DNA of 64,000 nucleotides from Simplicispira metamorpha (GCF_004341365.1 NZ_SLXH01000009.1:1-64000); one strand, 5' to 3'. Positions 44,172 to 52,468 are shown, counted from the first letter of the stretch. Numbers and translations: made by a program. Notes: a model not told the origin generated them from the letters alone.

Positions 44172-45257
44172 TCAGAACGGTAAGGCGTGGCCAACCCCGA
44201 AGGCCTGCGCTGCGGCTGAGGTCTCGCCGTGAACAGGCAGCGTTTGATCCGGTGCAGACGACCTACTCGCCTCGACCTTACCGCCGATCGAATCGCGCTC
44301 CCCAACATAGGGATTAAACGGACGGTACACCGCCCAATGCCGACACTGATCGCTACCAACATCGAGCCGCTCCTGGCCGTGATAGCAAACGCAGTGCTCA
44401 TTGACGCAAACAGCGCCCGTGATGACTGGCATGCGGATCACCTGGCGCAGGTGGTCGTAGGCAGGAGCAGTCCATGGCCTGTCTGACAAGCGAGGCATGA
44501 AGTCGACGCGCTCGTCAGGCACAGAGGTAGGGATCTGAGCTCGAAGATCTGCCCGGACTGCGGCAGGGGCAGGTGCTGAGACCGGAGCAGGTTCTTTAAC
44601 CTGGTCGGGCGATGTATAGCGGTTAACCGAGCGCACGATCATGAACACAAGCGCGGCCAAACAGACCAGAAGCACGGCTATAAGCACCAGGGTCTTGGGA
44701 GCCATGCGCACGGGCGTGGTATGCACATTCGCACTGCCGTACAGGTCAAAAATCTGCTTGGGCAGCTTGTAGCGCTTTTTGACGGGACAGGTCTTCCAGG
44801 TCAAGGACTCATTTGTCTCGGGCCATTCGTACCACCAGCGACCGAGCCAGCCGGTGTCACGGATGTGCACATGGCGCCCCACCAAGCCGCGCACGTTTGC
44901 ATCAATCAGCCGGGGAGCCTGGGTGGTGATGAAGATGTCCACGCCAGCATGACGGTGGGTCTCCAAGGCAGCAATAGCTTCGGGCACCTTCGCAGACGGT
45001 CCCCGCGGACGCCAGCAGCCTTGGGCCTCGTCGATGATCAAAATACCGCCGTCGGGCACCTCTTCGTGCCAAGTCGATGCGTTGACCTGCGTGTGCGGGA
45101 GCTTGAGAGTTTCAGACAGCAGCTTCTGTTCGGGGCGCAGCCGCTCGGAAGGGTCGAAATGGACAAACAGCGGGCGATCCTTCGCAATGTCGCGCACCAG
45201 ATCGATCATGGCGGCAGTCTTGCCGGCGCCCGGCATGCCGGTGAACAGGGAAATCAC
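44172..45257 (-). CDS. Zot-like phage assembly ATPase (pI)
   Basis: This inner-membrane motor extrudes filamentous phage. The 361-residue protein has Walker A GMPGAGKT (7-14), Walker B ILIIDEAQG (72-80), and one membrane helix at about 188-208. The periplasmic tail is Pro/Ala-rich. The start is a GTG overlapping the upstream stop (GTGA). No frameshift is seen. The periplasmic segment is not evidence of toxin activity. Confidence 0.9.
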   Translation of the reverse strand: MISLFTGMPGAGKTAAMIDLVRDIAKDRPLFVHFDPSERLRPEQKLLSETLKLPHTQVNASTWHEEVPDGGILIIDEAQGCWRPRGPSAKVPEAIAALETHRHAGVDIFITTQAPRLIDANVRGLVGRHVHIRDTGWLGRWWYEWPETNESLTWKTCPVKKRYKLPKQIFDLYGSANVHTTPVRMAPKTLVLIAVLLVCLAALVFMIVRSVNRYTSPDQVKEPAPVSAPAPAAVRADLRAQIPTSVPDERVDFMPRLSDRPWTAPAYDHLRQVIRMPVITGAVCVNEHCVCYHGQERLDVGSDQCRHWAVYRPFNPYVGERDSIGGKVEASRSSAPDQTLPVHGETSAAAQAFGVGHALPF

Positions 45258-45535
45258 TTCACAAGCTCCAGCTTTTTAAGGCTCTGCAGGGCGACCCGTG
45301 CCACCAGTGCACCGGCAATGATGCTGGCGTAGGTATTGACGCCGGCAATCTGGACAATAGCCAGCGCCTCAGGAAAGCCAGACAGCCCCGCCCATGCCTG
45401 CTTGGCTGCAGTAAGTGCGGCATTCAGCGCGGCAGTCATAGCTGCATAGCTGACTAAGCCGAAGCCGAGTGCAGCCAGGGCGCGCTTCACGACTGATCCT
45501 GCAATCGCGGCAAGGAAAGTGCCAAAACCGGTCAT
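45254..45535 (-). CDS. minor coat protein pVI-like (DUF2523 type)
   Basis: The 93-residue hydrophobic protein has at least two membrane segments (about 18-40 and 62-82) and lies between pIII and Zot, the position of pVI in inoviruses. Its sequence resembles DUF2523 proteins, which I recall as inovirus minor coat proteins. The start overlaps the pIII stop (ATGA) and the stop overlaps zot. Confidence 0.78.
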   Translation of the reverse strand: MTGFGTFLAAIAGSVVKRALAALGFGLVSYAAMTAALNAALTAAKQAWAGLSGFPEALAIVQIAGVNTYASIIAGALVARVALQSLKKLELVK

Positions 45536-46959
45536 GACTCATCCCGAGCGCCAAGCAAGATGAACGCCGCAGATAGCCAAGCCATGGCAAGAATAATTGG
45601 CCGTATGCCCTGCGCCCAAGTGCAGAACAGATCAAACGGAATCGGGATATCGCGCCCCTGCACCATCAAATGCCTGGGTGCCGGGCACGTGGCGTTATCT
45701 GCGCCCCAGCCACTATCAGGGGTAATACTGATGGGTTTTTCTGAGCTTTGTAAATCTTTATCGCCTGGATCATCAAGTTTTTGACATGCCAATATGTCTG
45801 GATGCTTTTCGCACAGGCTCTGCTCCTCATCGGGCTTTGGCTTGTCGTTATCGCCTGGATCCGTGCCGGGGTCGGGCTTTGGGTCAGTGCTGTCAGTAGG
45901 ACGGTTGACGGGCTGCAAATCGACACGCCAAGGCTCAGTCGGCGTCGGGGATGGCTGAACCCTGATGCCTGGCTGAATGTAGGGCTGATTTTGCGGACTG
46001 GGGGCTGCGTTGGGGTCGTAGCGGGGATTTGCTACGGGGTCGCCCGTGGGGACAAACTTCGGATTGTGCAGAGGGTTCGGGTTTGTCGAGGGCGCGGGAT
46101 TGATCATGGGCGGCTGCACAGGCAGAGGTGTGGGAAACGGAAGCTCCCACGGCACGGACTCAGGCATAGGCCAATCAGCGGGGACGCGGGGCCAGCCTGG
46201 CTGTTTATCCGGCTTGAGCAAAGCATCTTCAAACTGGTCTCGGCCCAATTCCTGCGGAGGCGGCGTCTGAACGCAGCCTGCGGGTGTAACGTACCAACCG
46301 GTAGGGCAAGCGCCCTGCCTGCGATGAATGCCGATGTGATTTGTATAAGTTTCGCCTGCTTTTGAGCCGTTGTAATCCTCAGTAAGCACAAGTGTGATAG
46401 CGCAGAAAGGGGTGTTGTAGCGATCAAGGTAAAAGCGCGTACCAGTGAGCTTCACGTTCTTGCCAAAAAGTCCAGGGGTAGACGCATAAGATTGACAGGC
46501 TTGGGAGCCAGACGAGAACCACTGAACGAGATCGTGGGAATACTCAAAACCGTCAGATGTAGAAACACCGCCCTGGCCGTCTGAATCGGCCGCTCTTTTC
46601 CACTTTTTTTCGACCTCATCCCAGACGATTTTGGCGACGCCGAGCCATGCGGCAATCCCGGCAGCAGTGCGCAGTGCGGGGTGCATGAAGATGACACCGG
46701 CAGCGACACGGGGGGCATTGGCCGCGAAACGGTAGGCGGCAGGCATGATAGTAGGTGTACCGGGTACGGGTACTTTTAAGGCATTTGGCTGAAATGCAAT
46801 ATTGCCGAACTTGGCATCATTTGCAGAGGGAGCGAATGTGAAATTCGGATATGCGCCGCCGAAGCGTTCAGGGGTTGCAAGCTGGGCATAACCGGCGTGA
46901 GCGGAACACAACGCAAACAGACATGCAAACGCAGCTACCAATTTTGCGAGACGATCCAT
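45532..46959 (-). CDS. phage adsorption protein pIII-like (TspB-related)
   Basis: The 475-residue protein has a signal peptide (LVAAFACLFALCSAHAGYA). The N-terminal part contains a likely domain with cysteines, and a long Pro/Asn/Asp-rich stalk occupies about 265-400. A C-terminal cysteine-containing segment is followed by a membrane anchor (IRPIILAMAWLSAAFILLG). This is the architecture of pIII, which binds the host pilus and ends assembly. The C-terminal region resembles TspB of Neisseria phages. Its start lies within the 23-residue ORF. Confidence 0.85.
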   Translation of the reverse strand: MDRLAKLVAAFACLFALCSAHAGYAQLATPERFGGAYPNFTFAPSANDAKFGNIAFQPNALKVPVPGTPTIMPAAYRFAANAPRVAAGVIFMHPALRTAAGIAAWLGVAKIVWDEVEKKWKRAADSDGQGGVSTSDGFEYSHDLVQWFSSGSQACQSYASTPGLFGKNVKLTGTRFYLDRYNTPFCAITLVLTEDYNGSKAGETYTNHIGIHRRQGACPTGWYVTPAGCVQTPPPQELGRDQFEDALLKPDKQPGWPRVPADWPMPESVPWELPFPTPLPVQPPMINPAPSTNPNPLHNPKFVPTGDPVANPRYDPNAAPSPQNQPYIQPGIRVQPSPTPTEPWRVDLQPVNRPTDSTDPKPDPGTDPGDNDKPKPDEEQSLCEKHPDILACQKLDDPGDKDLQSSEKPISITPDSGWGADNATCPAPRHLMVQGRDIPIPFDLFCTWAQGIRPIILAMAWLSAAFILLGARDES

Positions 46960-47006
46960 GCGATCCCCACGACAGCGACAAAAACAATCAGGAATTCGGG
47001 GGTCAT
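46935..47006 (-). CDS. 23-residue hydrophobic protein, pVII/pIX-like minor coat candidate
   Basis: The ORF reads MTPEFLIVFVAVVGIAWIVS plus QNW: a single membrane helix with a short polar start, the size and character of pVII/pIX of filamentous phages. Its ATG overlaps the stop of the upstream phage gene (ATGA), implying translational coupling. pIII begins inside it in another frame. It is too short for routine gene calling. Confidence 0.6.
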   Translation of the reverse strand: MTPEFLIVFVAVVGIAWIVSQNW

Positions 47007-47323
47007 TGGTGTGCCGCCCTTCGAAGGTGCATCACGGCAGCCGTGACTATCCAGGCGGTAGCGACTCCCCAGCCGAGAGATAAGCCGTCTTGCCACTCAA
47101 GCAGCCCGCAGGGCTGCGGGGAGAGCTGTACGACGGACTGGATAGCCTGACCGCCCGCAAGAGGTGTCAGGCGGTAGGTGATCGACGTAGAAGAAACTGC
47201 ATCGACACCAATAACGAAGGTGGCACCACCATGCAAGACAACGCTGCCCACTTGGGACGATGCTGTAGCAGAAAGCGCATCAGATGCGCTGCCATAACAG
47301 GTGGTGCCGACCTGGTAGCCCAT
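47003..47323 (-). CDS. small phage membrane protein between coat and adsorption genes
   Basis: The 106-residue protein has a mostly beta-like N-terminal part (GATFVIGVDAVSSTSITYRL) and a C-terminal membrane helix (LSLGWGVATAWIVTAAVMHL) followed by Arg-Arg. Its start directly follows the coat stop and it overlaps the 23-residue ORF. It is probably a minor structural protein; the family is not recognised. Confidence 0.7.
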   Translation of the reverse strand: MGYQVGTTCYGSASDALSATASSQVGSVVLHGGATFVIGVDAVSSTSITYRLTPLAGGQAIQSVVQLSPQPCGLLEWQDGLSLGWGVATAWIVTAAVMHLRRAAHQ

Positions 47324-47521
47324 TTACTTGGCCGTACGCAGGAACTTGATGGCGGCAACAGCAATGGCAGCGACAACGAACGCAGTGGCCACAGTCACGC
47401 CGTCTTCCCGCATAGAAGAAATGGCCGTGGTGATTTCCGCAGGAACTGCGGCGTGAGCTGCGCCACCAACGAGCAGCGCCGCGCCGGCACCGTATTTGAT
47501 GGCTTGCTTGAACTTCTTCAT
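47324..47521 (-). CDS. major coat protein (pVIII)
   Basis: The 65-residue precursor has a Lys-rich start (MKKFKQAIK), a signal peptide cut near GGAAHA-AVPA, and a mature chain of about 41 residues. The mature chain has an amphipathic N-terminus, a hydrophobic core (VATAFVVAAIAVAAI) and a basic C-terminus (KFLRTAK), the pVIII pattern. AAAGGAG precedes the ATG at 47521. It lies next to the single-strand binding gene. Confidence 0.9.
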   Translation of the reverse strand: MKKFKQAIKYGAGAALLVGGAAHAAVPAEITTAISSMREDGVTVATAFVVAAIAVAAIKFLRTAK

Positions 47522-47563
47522 GGGAACTCCTTTGGGTTGTGATGCGGCAACGCGCTGCACCGC

Positions 47564-47588
47564 TTAGCCCACGTGCACCATGGGCTAA
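47564..47588 (-). terminator. hairpin between ssDNA-binding and coat genes
   Basis: TTAGCCCA pairs with TGGGCTAA over a 9-nt loop. In filamentous phages a terminator or mRNA-stabilising structure often sits near the coat gene. No T-run is seen, so the role is open. Confidence 0.4.
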
Positions 47589-47657
47589 CCGCTGAAGCGG
47601 CCCGCTCACCGGCCTATGCGCTCCTGGCGTCGCGCTTATGCCGGCGTGCGGGCGTTA

Positions 47658-47969
47658 TCACTCGACCACGTTGAAATAGTGGTCGGCGGTGCGGGCCATG
47701 GTGATTTCGCCGGTGTCCTTGTCGGTGCGCTTAAAGGTGCGCGGCACGCCACCGACGCGGCAGGTCACAGAGACTTCGTCGCCCACCATACCGAGGCGCG
47801 ATTTGCTGCGCACGGAGATGGTGGAAGGGTGGCTGTAGACATCCGGAGCCGGCGTCTTGATGAGCGTCGTGATGCTGTCCTGGAATTTGGCGACGTGCTC
47901 AATGCGGCCGACAGCGTGAAATGTCATGTTGGCCGGCTTTACGGCTGCAAGCGATGCGGGGGCGTTCAT
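47658..47969 (-). CDS. phage single-stranded DNA-binding protein (pV-like)
   Basis: The 103-residue protein contains FHAVGRIEHVAKFQD, SHPSTISVRSKSRLGMVGDEVSVTCRVGG and YFNVVE, a beta-rich OB-like pattern. It lies directly downstream of Rep, where inoviruses encode the protein that coats plus-strand DNA for export. The start at 47969 overlaps the Rep stop (ATGA); an upstream frame to 48005 is less likely. Confidence 0.75.
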   Translation of the reverse strand: MNAPASLAAVKPANMTFHAVGRIEHVAKFQDSITTLIKTPAPDVYSHPSTISVRSKSRLGMVGDEVSVTCRVGGVPRTFKRTDKDTGEITMARTADHYFNVVE

Positions 47970-49036
47970 GCGTAACTCCTGATTTGGGCCTGTAGCTCGG
48001 GCCATGCGAGACCAGCAAAAGCGCTGGCGGGGTCTACTCTTTTGGGAATTCCGATCACGCGCATTTCTTCGACCAGGTCAGCGGTGCTGCACTCGGTCAG
48101 GCTGAGCGTTTGGTGAATGGCTTTGCCATAGCAACGCCGCATGTGGTGGAGCAGGTGCGCCACGCTGGTCTTGGCTTCGGTGTGGACGGTGGGAATTTCT
48201 TCGGCTGCGGCTTCAAGCAAGCCGGCCAACGCGGGGTACGCGCCGACGAAGTACTGGTCTGGGTTCGTGAGCACGTCCAGCGGGATGACGCGGTCACGGT
48301 TGCCCAGGCGCACCTCGAAGCGGTTCCAGTTACTGTCGAGGTCGTTGAGCTGCTTGCCTTTTTCGTAGACGCAGAGGCTTTTGCCGTTTTTGAGTTTGCC
48401 GATGTACACAGTTCTGCCCTTCTTTCCGCCTTGGTTCCAGGCGCCCTGTGCGTCAAATTCAGGGTTTCGCCCGCGGTTGATAAATGCGCCGTCTTCGTAG
48501 AGGCCTACGGCGTCGTCCACGGTGTATTCACCGTCGAGAAAGTCCACTGCAAGGTCCACGCGCGAGAGCGTGGCGTTGAAGCCCTCCAGCAGTGCCTGCA
48601 GGCTGGGCCAGTCGGTGACGAGGGCGCAGCCTTTGCCGGTGAGCTGCAGCAGCCAACGGCCCTTTTGAGATTCGCCGCCCATGGCGATTGCGCCGACTTC
48701 GATGCGCGAGCCGTCGGGCACCGTGAGCGTGAGCCGGTGCCGCTCGGTGAAGCCAAACAAACCGCCATCGAGCTTTGTAGACAGTGGGCCCGCCATGACA
48801 TCGCCAAGAAACTGCAAAAGGCCATGGAAACTCATCGGGGGATGGTCAAAAGTGACATTCATCCAATCCAGTTTGGCAACGCGCTTGGTTTGGGCGACGG
48901 GGGTAGAACTTTCCACCCGTGTTACAGGACGGGTGGAAGGGAGCCGGGAAGCGCCTTCGCGGCGCAGACGCCAACCACCCCCGCCCCATGGGGGGGAGTC
49001 GATCATTCCTGCGCCGGATTGGCCGTTGATATTCAT
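47966..49036 (-). CDS. phage replication initiation protein (Rep_trans/RstA type)
   Basis: This 356-residue rolling-circle replication initiator has LDWMNVTFD, ATLSRVDLAVDFLDGEYTVDDA and GRTVYIGKLKNGKSLCVYEKGKQL. The motif FEVRLGNRDRVIP is typical of the replication initiation factor family of filamentous phages. The ATG at 49036 has AGGAG eight bases upstream; the frame open to 49075 lacks one. The start overlaps the stop of the Zn-ribbon gene by one base. Confidence 0.85.
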   Translation of the reverse strand: MNINGQSGAGMIDSPPWGGGGWRLRREGASRLPSTRPVTRVESSTPVAQTKRVAKLDWMNVTFDHPPMSFHGLLQFLGDVMAGPLSTKLDGGLFGFTERHRLTLTVPDGSRIEVGAIAMGGESQKGRWLLQLTGKGCALVTDWPSLQALLEGFNATLSRVDLAVDFLDGEYTVDDAVGLYEDGAFINRGRNPEFDAQGAWNQGGKKGRTVYIGKLKNGKSLCVYEKGKQLNDLDSNWNRFEVRLGNRDRVIPLDVLTNPDQYFVGAYPALAGLLEAAAEEIPTVHTEAKTSVAHLLHHMRRCYGKAIHQTLSLTECSTADLVEEMRVIGIPKRVDPASAFAGLAWPELQAQIRSYA

Positions 49037-49254
49037 CACGCTTGCTCCTTGCAGTACGAGAAACACTGAGGGCACAGGCCACCCTGATCAGCGTCGAATT
49101 CGTCGCTGCAGCCAGACCAATCGCAATGAGTACACCACCCCAGATTTGGGGGGTTGAGGGATGTGGTGTCCACCCCCTGCACCGCCGCAGCGGGAGCGTC
49201 CAAACTATCACCGGGGCGTTGGTGTGCAGGGGATGGGCAAGGGCAAAGGGACAT
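49036..49254 (-). CDS. small Zn-ribbon-like phage protein
   Basis: The 72-residue protein has a C-terminal CTHCDWSGC ... CPQCFSYC pattern suggesting a zinc ribbon. AGGAG lies seven bases before the ATG and the stop overlaps the Rep start (TGATG). It is therefore the first gene of the phage early operon. The function is unknown; a regulatory or DNA-binding role is plausible. Confidence 0.65.
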   Translation of the reverse strand: MSLCPCPSPAHQRPGDSLDAPAAAVQGVDTTSLNPPNLGWCTHCDWSGCSDEFDADQGGLCPQCFSYCKEQA

Positions 49255-49284
49255 TTGGACGCTCCTGTGGGAAAATTAGCAATC

Positions 49285-49336
49285 GTGATAACTAATCACA
49301 GATGCTTAGCGCCGAAATGTATCACCAATGATTAGT
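49285..49336. promoter_or_regulatory. phage divergent operator region
   Basis: Between the divergent Zn-ribbon and HTH genes lie GTGAT-AACTA-ATCAC (49285-49299) and an inverted copy of its ACTAATCA half (TGATTAGT, 49329-49336). Such paired sites between an early operon and its regulator are typical repressor operators. TAAGAT (49340-49345) could be the -10 for the rightward gene. Confidence 0.5.
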
Positions 49337-49356
49337 TTGTAAGATAGGGTTTTTCT

Positions 49357-50322
49357 ATGAATATCGTAGAAACTATAGAAAGAGCAGTTGAAAAAGTAGG
49401 TAGCCAGCGGAAATTGGCAGAGCTGGTAGGTACTCCAGAGCAAAACCTGAGCGGCTTTAAGAAAGGTCGCCCATGCAGCTACCAAAAACACGCAGAAATT
49501 GCAGCGGCTGCAGGCATGCACGAAGAAGCCCGGCATATCCTGATTCAAGGAATAGCTGATTCGTTGAGAGACGATGTAGAGCACGAAGCCCAGGCAAAGG
49601 CCGGGCTGTTGGCGATGCTGCAGGCTTTTCCCTTAGAACAAACACCACCGGAACCAGTGATGAAAGTCAAAACCCAAAGCAAGAAGGTCAACAAGGCCTG
49701 GTTGAACGACCATGTCAACGACACCTACGTCAAATTGGCCAAACTGGAAGGGTTTCGCGCCCGTGCTGCCTACAAGCTCAAAGAGATTGATGAACAGTTC
49801 GGATTGATCCGGCCTGGACAGATCGTGGTGGATTTGGGCAGTACGCCCGGTGCCTGGAGCCAGTATGTACGCCGCCGCCTGTCGCCCCAGGGGGCAGCTT
49901 CCGGTACGCTCAATGGCACCATTATTTCGCTGGATATTTTGCCCATGGAGCCGGTGGAGGGCGTGCTGTTCATTCAGGGCGATTTTCGTGAGCCGGATGT
50001 GTTGGCGCAGCTCGAAGAGGCCATGCAAGGGCGTCAGGCTGATGTGGTGGTGTCAGACATGGCGCCCAACCTGTCAGGAATTGGCGCCACGGATGCAGCG
50101 CGCATTGAGCACCTGGTGGAACTGGCCGTGGATTTTGCCAGCCAGCATCTCAAACCCGAGGGAGCGCTGGTGGTGAAGCTGTTCCATGGCGGCGCCTACG
50201 CGCCTTTGGTGCAGTTGTTCAAAGACACTTTCCGTCTGGTCAAGCCCGTCAAGCCCAAGGCGTCGCGTGACAAATCCTCTGAAACCTTTTTGGTCGGTAT
50301 CGGTCTGAAAAAGACGGTTTGA
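49357..50322 (+). CDS. phage HTH regulator fused in frame to RlmE
   Basis: The open frame encodes 321 residues. Residues 1-100 are an HTH regulator ([22 protein letters not shown]) of the kind found in filamentous phages. Residue 102 is the natural initiator Met of RlmE and the rest is a complete RlmE. AGGG lies seven bases before the ATG at 49357, so the HTH part should be translated, and no stop separates the two parts. The junction coincides with the right attachment site. Whether cells make the fusion, free RlmE from 49660, or both cannot be told from sequence. Confidence 0.75.
   Translation: MNIVETIERAVEKVGSQRKLAELVGTPEQNLSGFKKGRPCSYQKHAEIAAAAGMHEEARHILIQGIADSLRDDVEHEAQAKAGLLAMLQAFPLEQTPPEPVMKVKTQSKKVNKAWLNDHVNDTYVKLAKLEGFRARAAYKLKEIDEQFGLIRPGQIVVDLGSTPGAWSQYVRRRLSPQGAASGTLNGTIISLDILPMEPVEGVLFIQGDFREPDVLAQLEEAMQGRQADVVVSDMAPNLSGIGATDAARIEHLVELAVDFASQHLKPEGALVVKLFHGGAYAPLVQLFKDTFRLVKPVKPKASRDKSSETFLVGIGLKKTV
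49660..49670 (+). repeat. right attachment site core (attR)
   Basis: ATGAAAGTCAA is the first four codons of rlmE and an exact repeat of 43043-43053. The prophage supplies the upstream in-frame codons GAA CCA GTG. Confidence 0.7.
49660..50322 (+). CDS. rlmE: 23S rRNA (uridine2552-2'-O)-methyltransferase RlmE
   Basis: This enzyme methylates U2552 in the A loop during late 50S assembly. The 220-residue protein from the natural ATG has [22 protein letters not shown] at its start. The K-D-K-E catalytic residues are in [27 protein letters not shown] and SSETFLVG, and the SAM loop is [13 protein letters not shown]. Only a weak ribosome site (CCGGAA) precedes this ATG, because phage sequence replaced the natural leader. 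It is followed by ftsH in the usual order. Confidence 0.93.
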   Translation: MKVKTQSKKVNKAWLNDHVNDTYVKLAKLEGFRARAAYKLKEIDEQFGLIRPGQIVVDLGSTPGAWSQYVRRRLSPQGAASGTLNGTIISLDILPMEPVEGVLFIQGDFREPDVLAQLEEAMQGRQADVVVSDMAPNLSGIGATDAARIEHLVELAVDFASQHLKPEGALVVKLFHGGAYAPLVQLFKDTFRLVKPVKPKASRDKSSETFLVGIGLKKTV

Positions 50323-50477
50323 TGTTGTTGATGGATTGATTTTCTGGCGTATTGCCGGACAAAAACCGCGTTCTTTCCATGGCTGCCAAGGGATATTGCG
50401 GCAGTCGCTTGGCTTGAAACGCCTAAAATCGGTCATATCTAAGTCATCTTCTTTTCGCACTCTCTCTGGAGTCCCGC

Positions 50478-52397
50478 TTGAATAATCAGTGGTTTTCAAA
50501 AGTCGCCGTATGGCTCGTTATCGCCATGGTGCTCTTCACCGTGTTCAAGCAGTTTGATACGCGTGCTGGCGCTGCTGCGGGTCATATCGGTTATTCGGAG
50601 TTTCTGGACGAGGTGCGCAACAACCGCATCCGCAGTGCCACCATCCAGGAAGGTCAGGGCGGCACCGAGATCGTGGCCGTTACCAACGATGACCGCAGAA
50701 TCCGCACCACGGCCACCTACCTTGATCGGGGCTTGGTGGGCGACCTGATCAACAACAACGTCAAGTTTGACGTCAAGCCGCGCGAAGAGGGCTCGTTGCT
50801 CATGACCTTGCTGGTCAGCTGGGGCCCCATGCTGCTGCTGATTGGCGTGTGGGTGTACTTCATGCGCCAGATGCAGGGCGGTGGCAAAGGCGGTGCCTTC
50901 AGCTTTGGCAAGAGCAAAGCGCGCATGCTCGATGAAAACAACAACACGGTCACCTTTGCCGATGTGGCTGGCTGCGATGAGGCCAAGGAAGAAGTCAAGG
51001 AAGTTGTCGATTTTCTGAAAGACCCGCAGAAGTTCCAGAAGCTCGGTGGTCGCATTCCGCGCGGTTTGCTGCTGGTAGGTCCTCCTGGCACGGGCAAGAC
51101 CTTGCTGGCCAAGTCCATCGCGGGTGAAGCGAAGGTGCCGTTCTTCAGCATCTCGGGCTCTGATTTTGTCGAAATGTTCGTTGGCGTGGGTGCAGCTCGC
51201 GTGCGCGACATGTTCGAGAATGCCAAGAAAAATGCCCCCTGCATCATCTTCATCGACGAAATTGACGCGGTGGGGCGCCAGCGCGGTGCGGGTCTGGGCG
51301 GTGGCAACGATGAGCGTGAGCAAACGCTGAACCAGATGCTGGTCGAGATGGACGGCTTCGAAACCAACCTGGGTGTGATCGTGGTGGCCGCCACCAACCG
51401 CCCTGACATTCTGGATGCCGCGCTGCTGCGTCCGGGCCGTTTTGACCGCCAGGTGTATGTCACGCTGCCCGACATCCGGGGCCGTGAGCAGATCCTCAAC
51501 GTCCATATGCGCAAAATTCCGGTCAGTCAGGACGTGAATCCCGGCATCATTGCCCGTGGTACGCCCGGCATGTCGGGTGCTGACCTGGCCAACCTGTGCA
51601 ACGAAGCCGCCTTGATGGCCGCGCGCCGCAACGCCCGCACCGTGGAGATGCAGGACTTTGAAAAGGCCAAGGACAAAATCCTCATGGGCCCCGAGCGCAA
51701 GAGCATGGTCATGCCCGAAGAAGAGCGCCGCAACACCGCCTACCACGAGTCCGGCCATGCGTTGATCGGCAAGTTGCTGCCCAAGTGCGATCCAGTGCAC
51801 AAGGTCACTATCATCCCGCGGGGCCGGGCGCTGGGCGTGACCATGAGCCTGCCTTCACAAGACCGCTACAGCTATGACAAGGAGTTCATGCTGAACCAGA
51901 TCAGCATGCTGTTTGGTGGTCGCATCGCCGAAGAAGTGTTCATGCACCAGATGACCACCGGCGCCAGCAACGACTTCGAACGTGCCACGCACATCGCCCG
52001 CGACATGGTGACGCGCTATGGCATGACCGATGCCCTGGGCCCCATGGTGTATGCCGAAAACGAGGGCGAAGTGTTCCTGGGCCGCTCGGTCACCAAGACC
52101 ACCACCATGAGCGAGTCCACCATGAAGAAGGTGGATGACGAGGTGCGCAAGATCATCGATGAGCAGTACGCCCTGGCGCGCCGCCTGATCGAAGAAAACA
52201 GCGACAAGATGCACGCCATGGCCAAGGCGCTGTTGGAGTGGGAAACCATAGACACCGACCAGCTCGACGACATCATGGCTGGCAAGGCGCCGCGCCCCCC
52301 CAAAGACTGGACGCCGCGCACCCCATCCTCTGGTGGCGATGGTTCTGGTGGCGGTACGCCTGCGGTGGCTTCGGAGCCCGCCCCCACGGTGGCCTGA
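50478..52397 (+). CDS. ftsH: ATP-dependent zinc metalloprotease FtsH
   Basis: This inner-membrane AAA+ protease handles quality control and LpxC/sigma-32 turnover. The 639-residue protein has two membrane helices (about 7-25 and 103-122) and Walker A GPPGTGKT. The pore motif lies in [15 protein letters not shown], followed by the SRH segment [19 protein letters not shown]. The Zn site is HESGH. The C-terminal tail is Gly/Ser/Pro-rich. The start is TTG with GGAG (50468-50471). If it has no promoter in 50323-50477, it depends on the phage-derived promoter upstream of rlmE. Confidence 0.96.
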   Translation: MNNQWFSKVAVWLVIAMVLFTVFKQFDTRAGAAAGHIGYSEFLDEVRNNRIRSATIQEGQGGTEIVAVTNDDRRIRTTATYLDRGLVGDLINNNVKFDVKPREEGSLLMTLLVSWGPMLLLIGVWVYFMRQMQGGGKGGAFSFGKSKARMLDENNNTVTFADVAGCDEAKEEVKEVVDFLKDPQKFQKLGGRIPRGLLLVGPPGTGKTLLAKSIAGEAKVPFFSISGSDFVEMFVGVGAARVRDMFENAKKNAPCIIFIDEIDAVGRQRGAGLGGGNDEREQTLNQMLVEMDGFETNLGVIVVAATNRPDILDAALLRPGRFDRQVYVTLPDIRGREQILNVHMRKIPVSQDVNPGIIARGTPGMSGADLANLCNEAALMAARRNARTVEMQDFEKAKDKILMGPERKSMVMPEEERRNTAYHESGHALIGKLLPKCDPVHKVTIIPRGRALGVTMSLPSQDRYSYDKEFMLNQISMLFGGRIAEEVFMHQMTTGASNDFERATHIARDMVTRYGMTDALGPMVYAENEGEVFLGRSVTKTTTMSESTMKKVDDEVRKIIDEQYALARRLIEENSDKMHAMAKALLEWETIDTDQLDDIMAGKAPRPPKDWTPRTPSSGGDGSGGGTPAVASEPAPTVA

Positions 52398-52422
52398 CGC
52401 CCACTGATTGACCACCACCACG

Positions 52423-52444
52423 ACGGGGCCTTGTGCCCCGTTTT
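52423..52444 (+). terminator. intrinsic terminator after ftsH
   Basis: ACGGGGC-CTTGT-GCCCCGT is a perfect 7-bp stem followed by TTT. It lies 26 bp after the ftsH stop. Confidence 0.7.
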
Positions 52445-52468
52445 CCATTGTCTTTTGAAAGCTTGCCC

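Larger units (their letters stand above)
43043..49670. mobile_element. filamentous phage (inovirus) prophage integrated at the rlmE start codon
   Basis: The element is 6.6 kb, bounded by direct repeats ATGAAAGTCAA at 43043-43053 and 49660-49670. It holds a serine recombinase, a probable replication/packaging region, Zot/pI, a pVI-like protein, pIII/TspB-like protein, a 23-residue pVII/pIX-like ORF, a small membrane protein, the major coat protein, an ssDNA-binding protein, Rep, a Zn-ribbon protein and a divergent HTH regulator. Gene starts and stops overlap throughout, as in compact phage genomes. The recombinase plus Zot plus TspB set resembles what I recall of the Ralstonia RSM phages. No gene appears broken, so it may be active. 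Confidence 0.9.

Noticed and set aside
44172-45257. Zot as an enterotoxin
   Set aside because: The gene has the full phage assembly ATPase layout within a complete inovirus cluster; toxin activity cannot be inferred.
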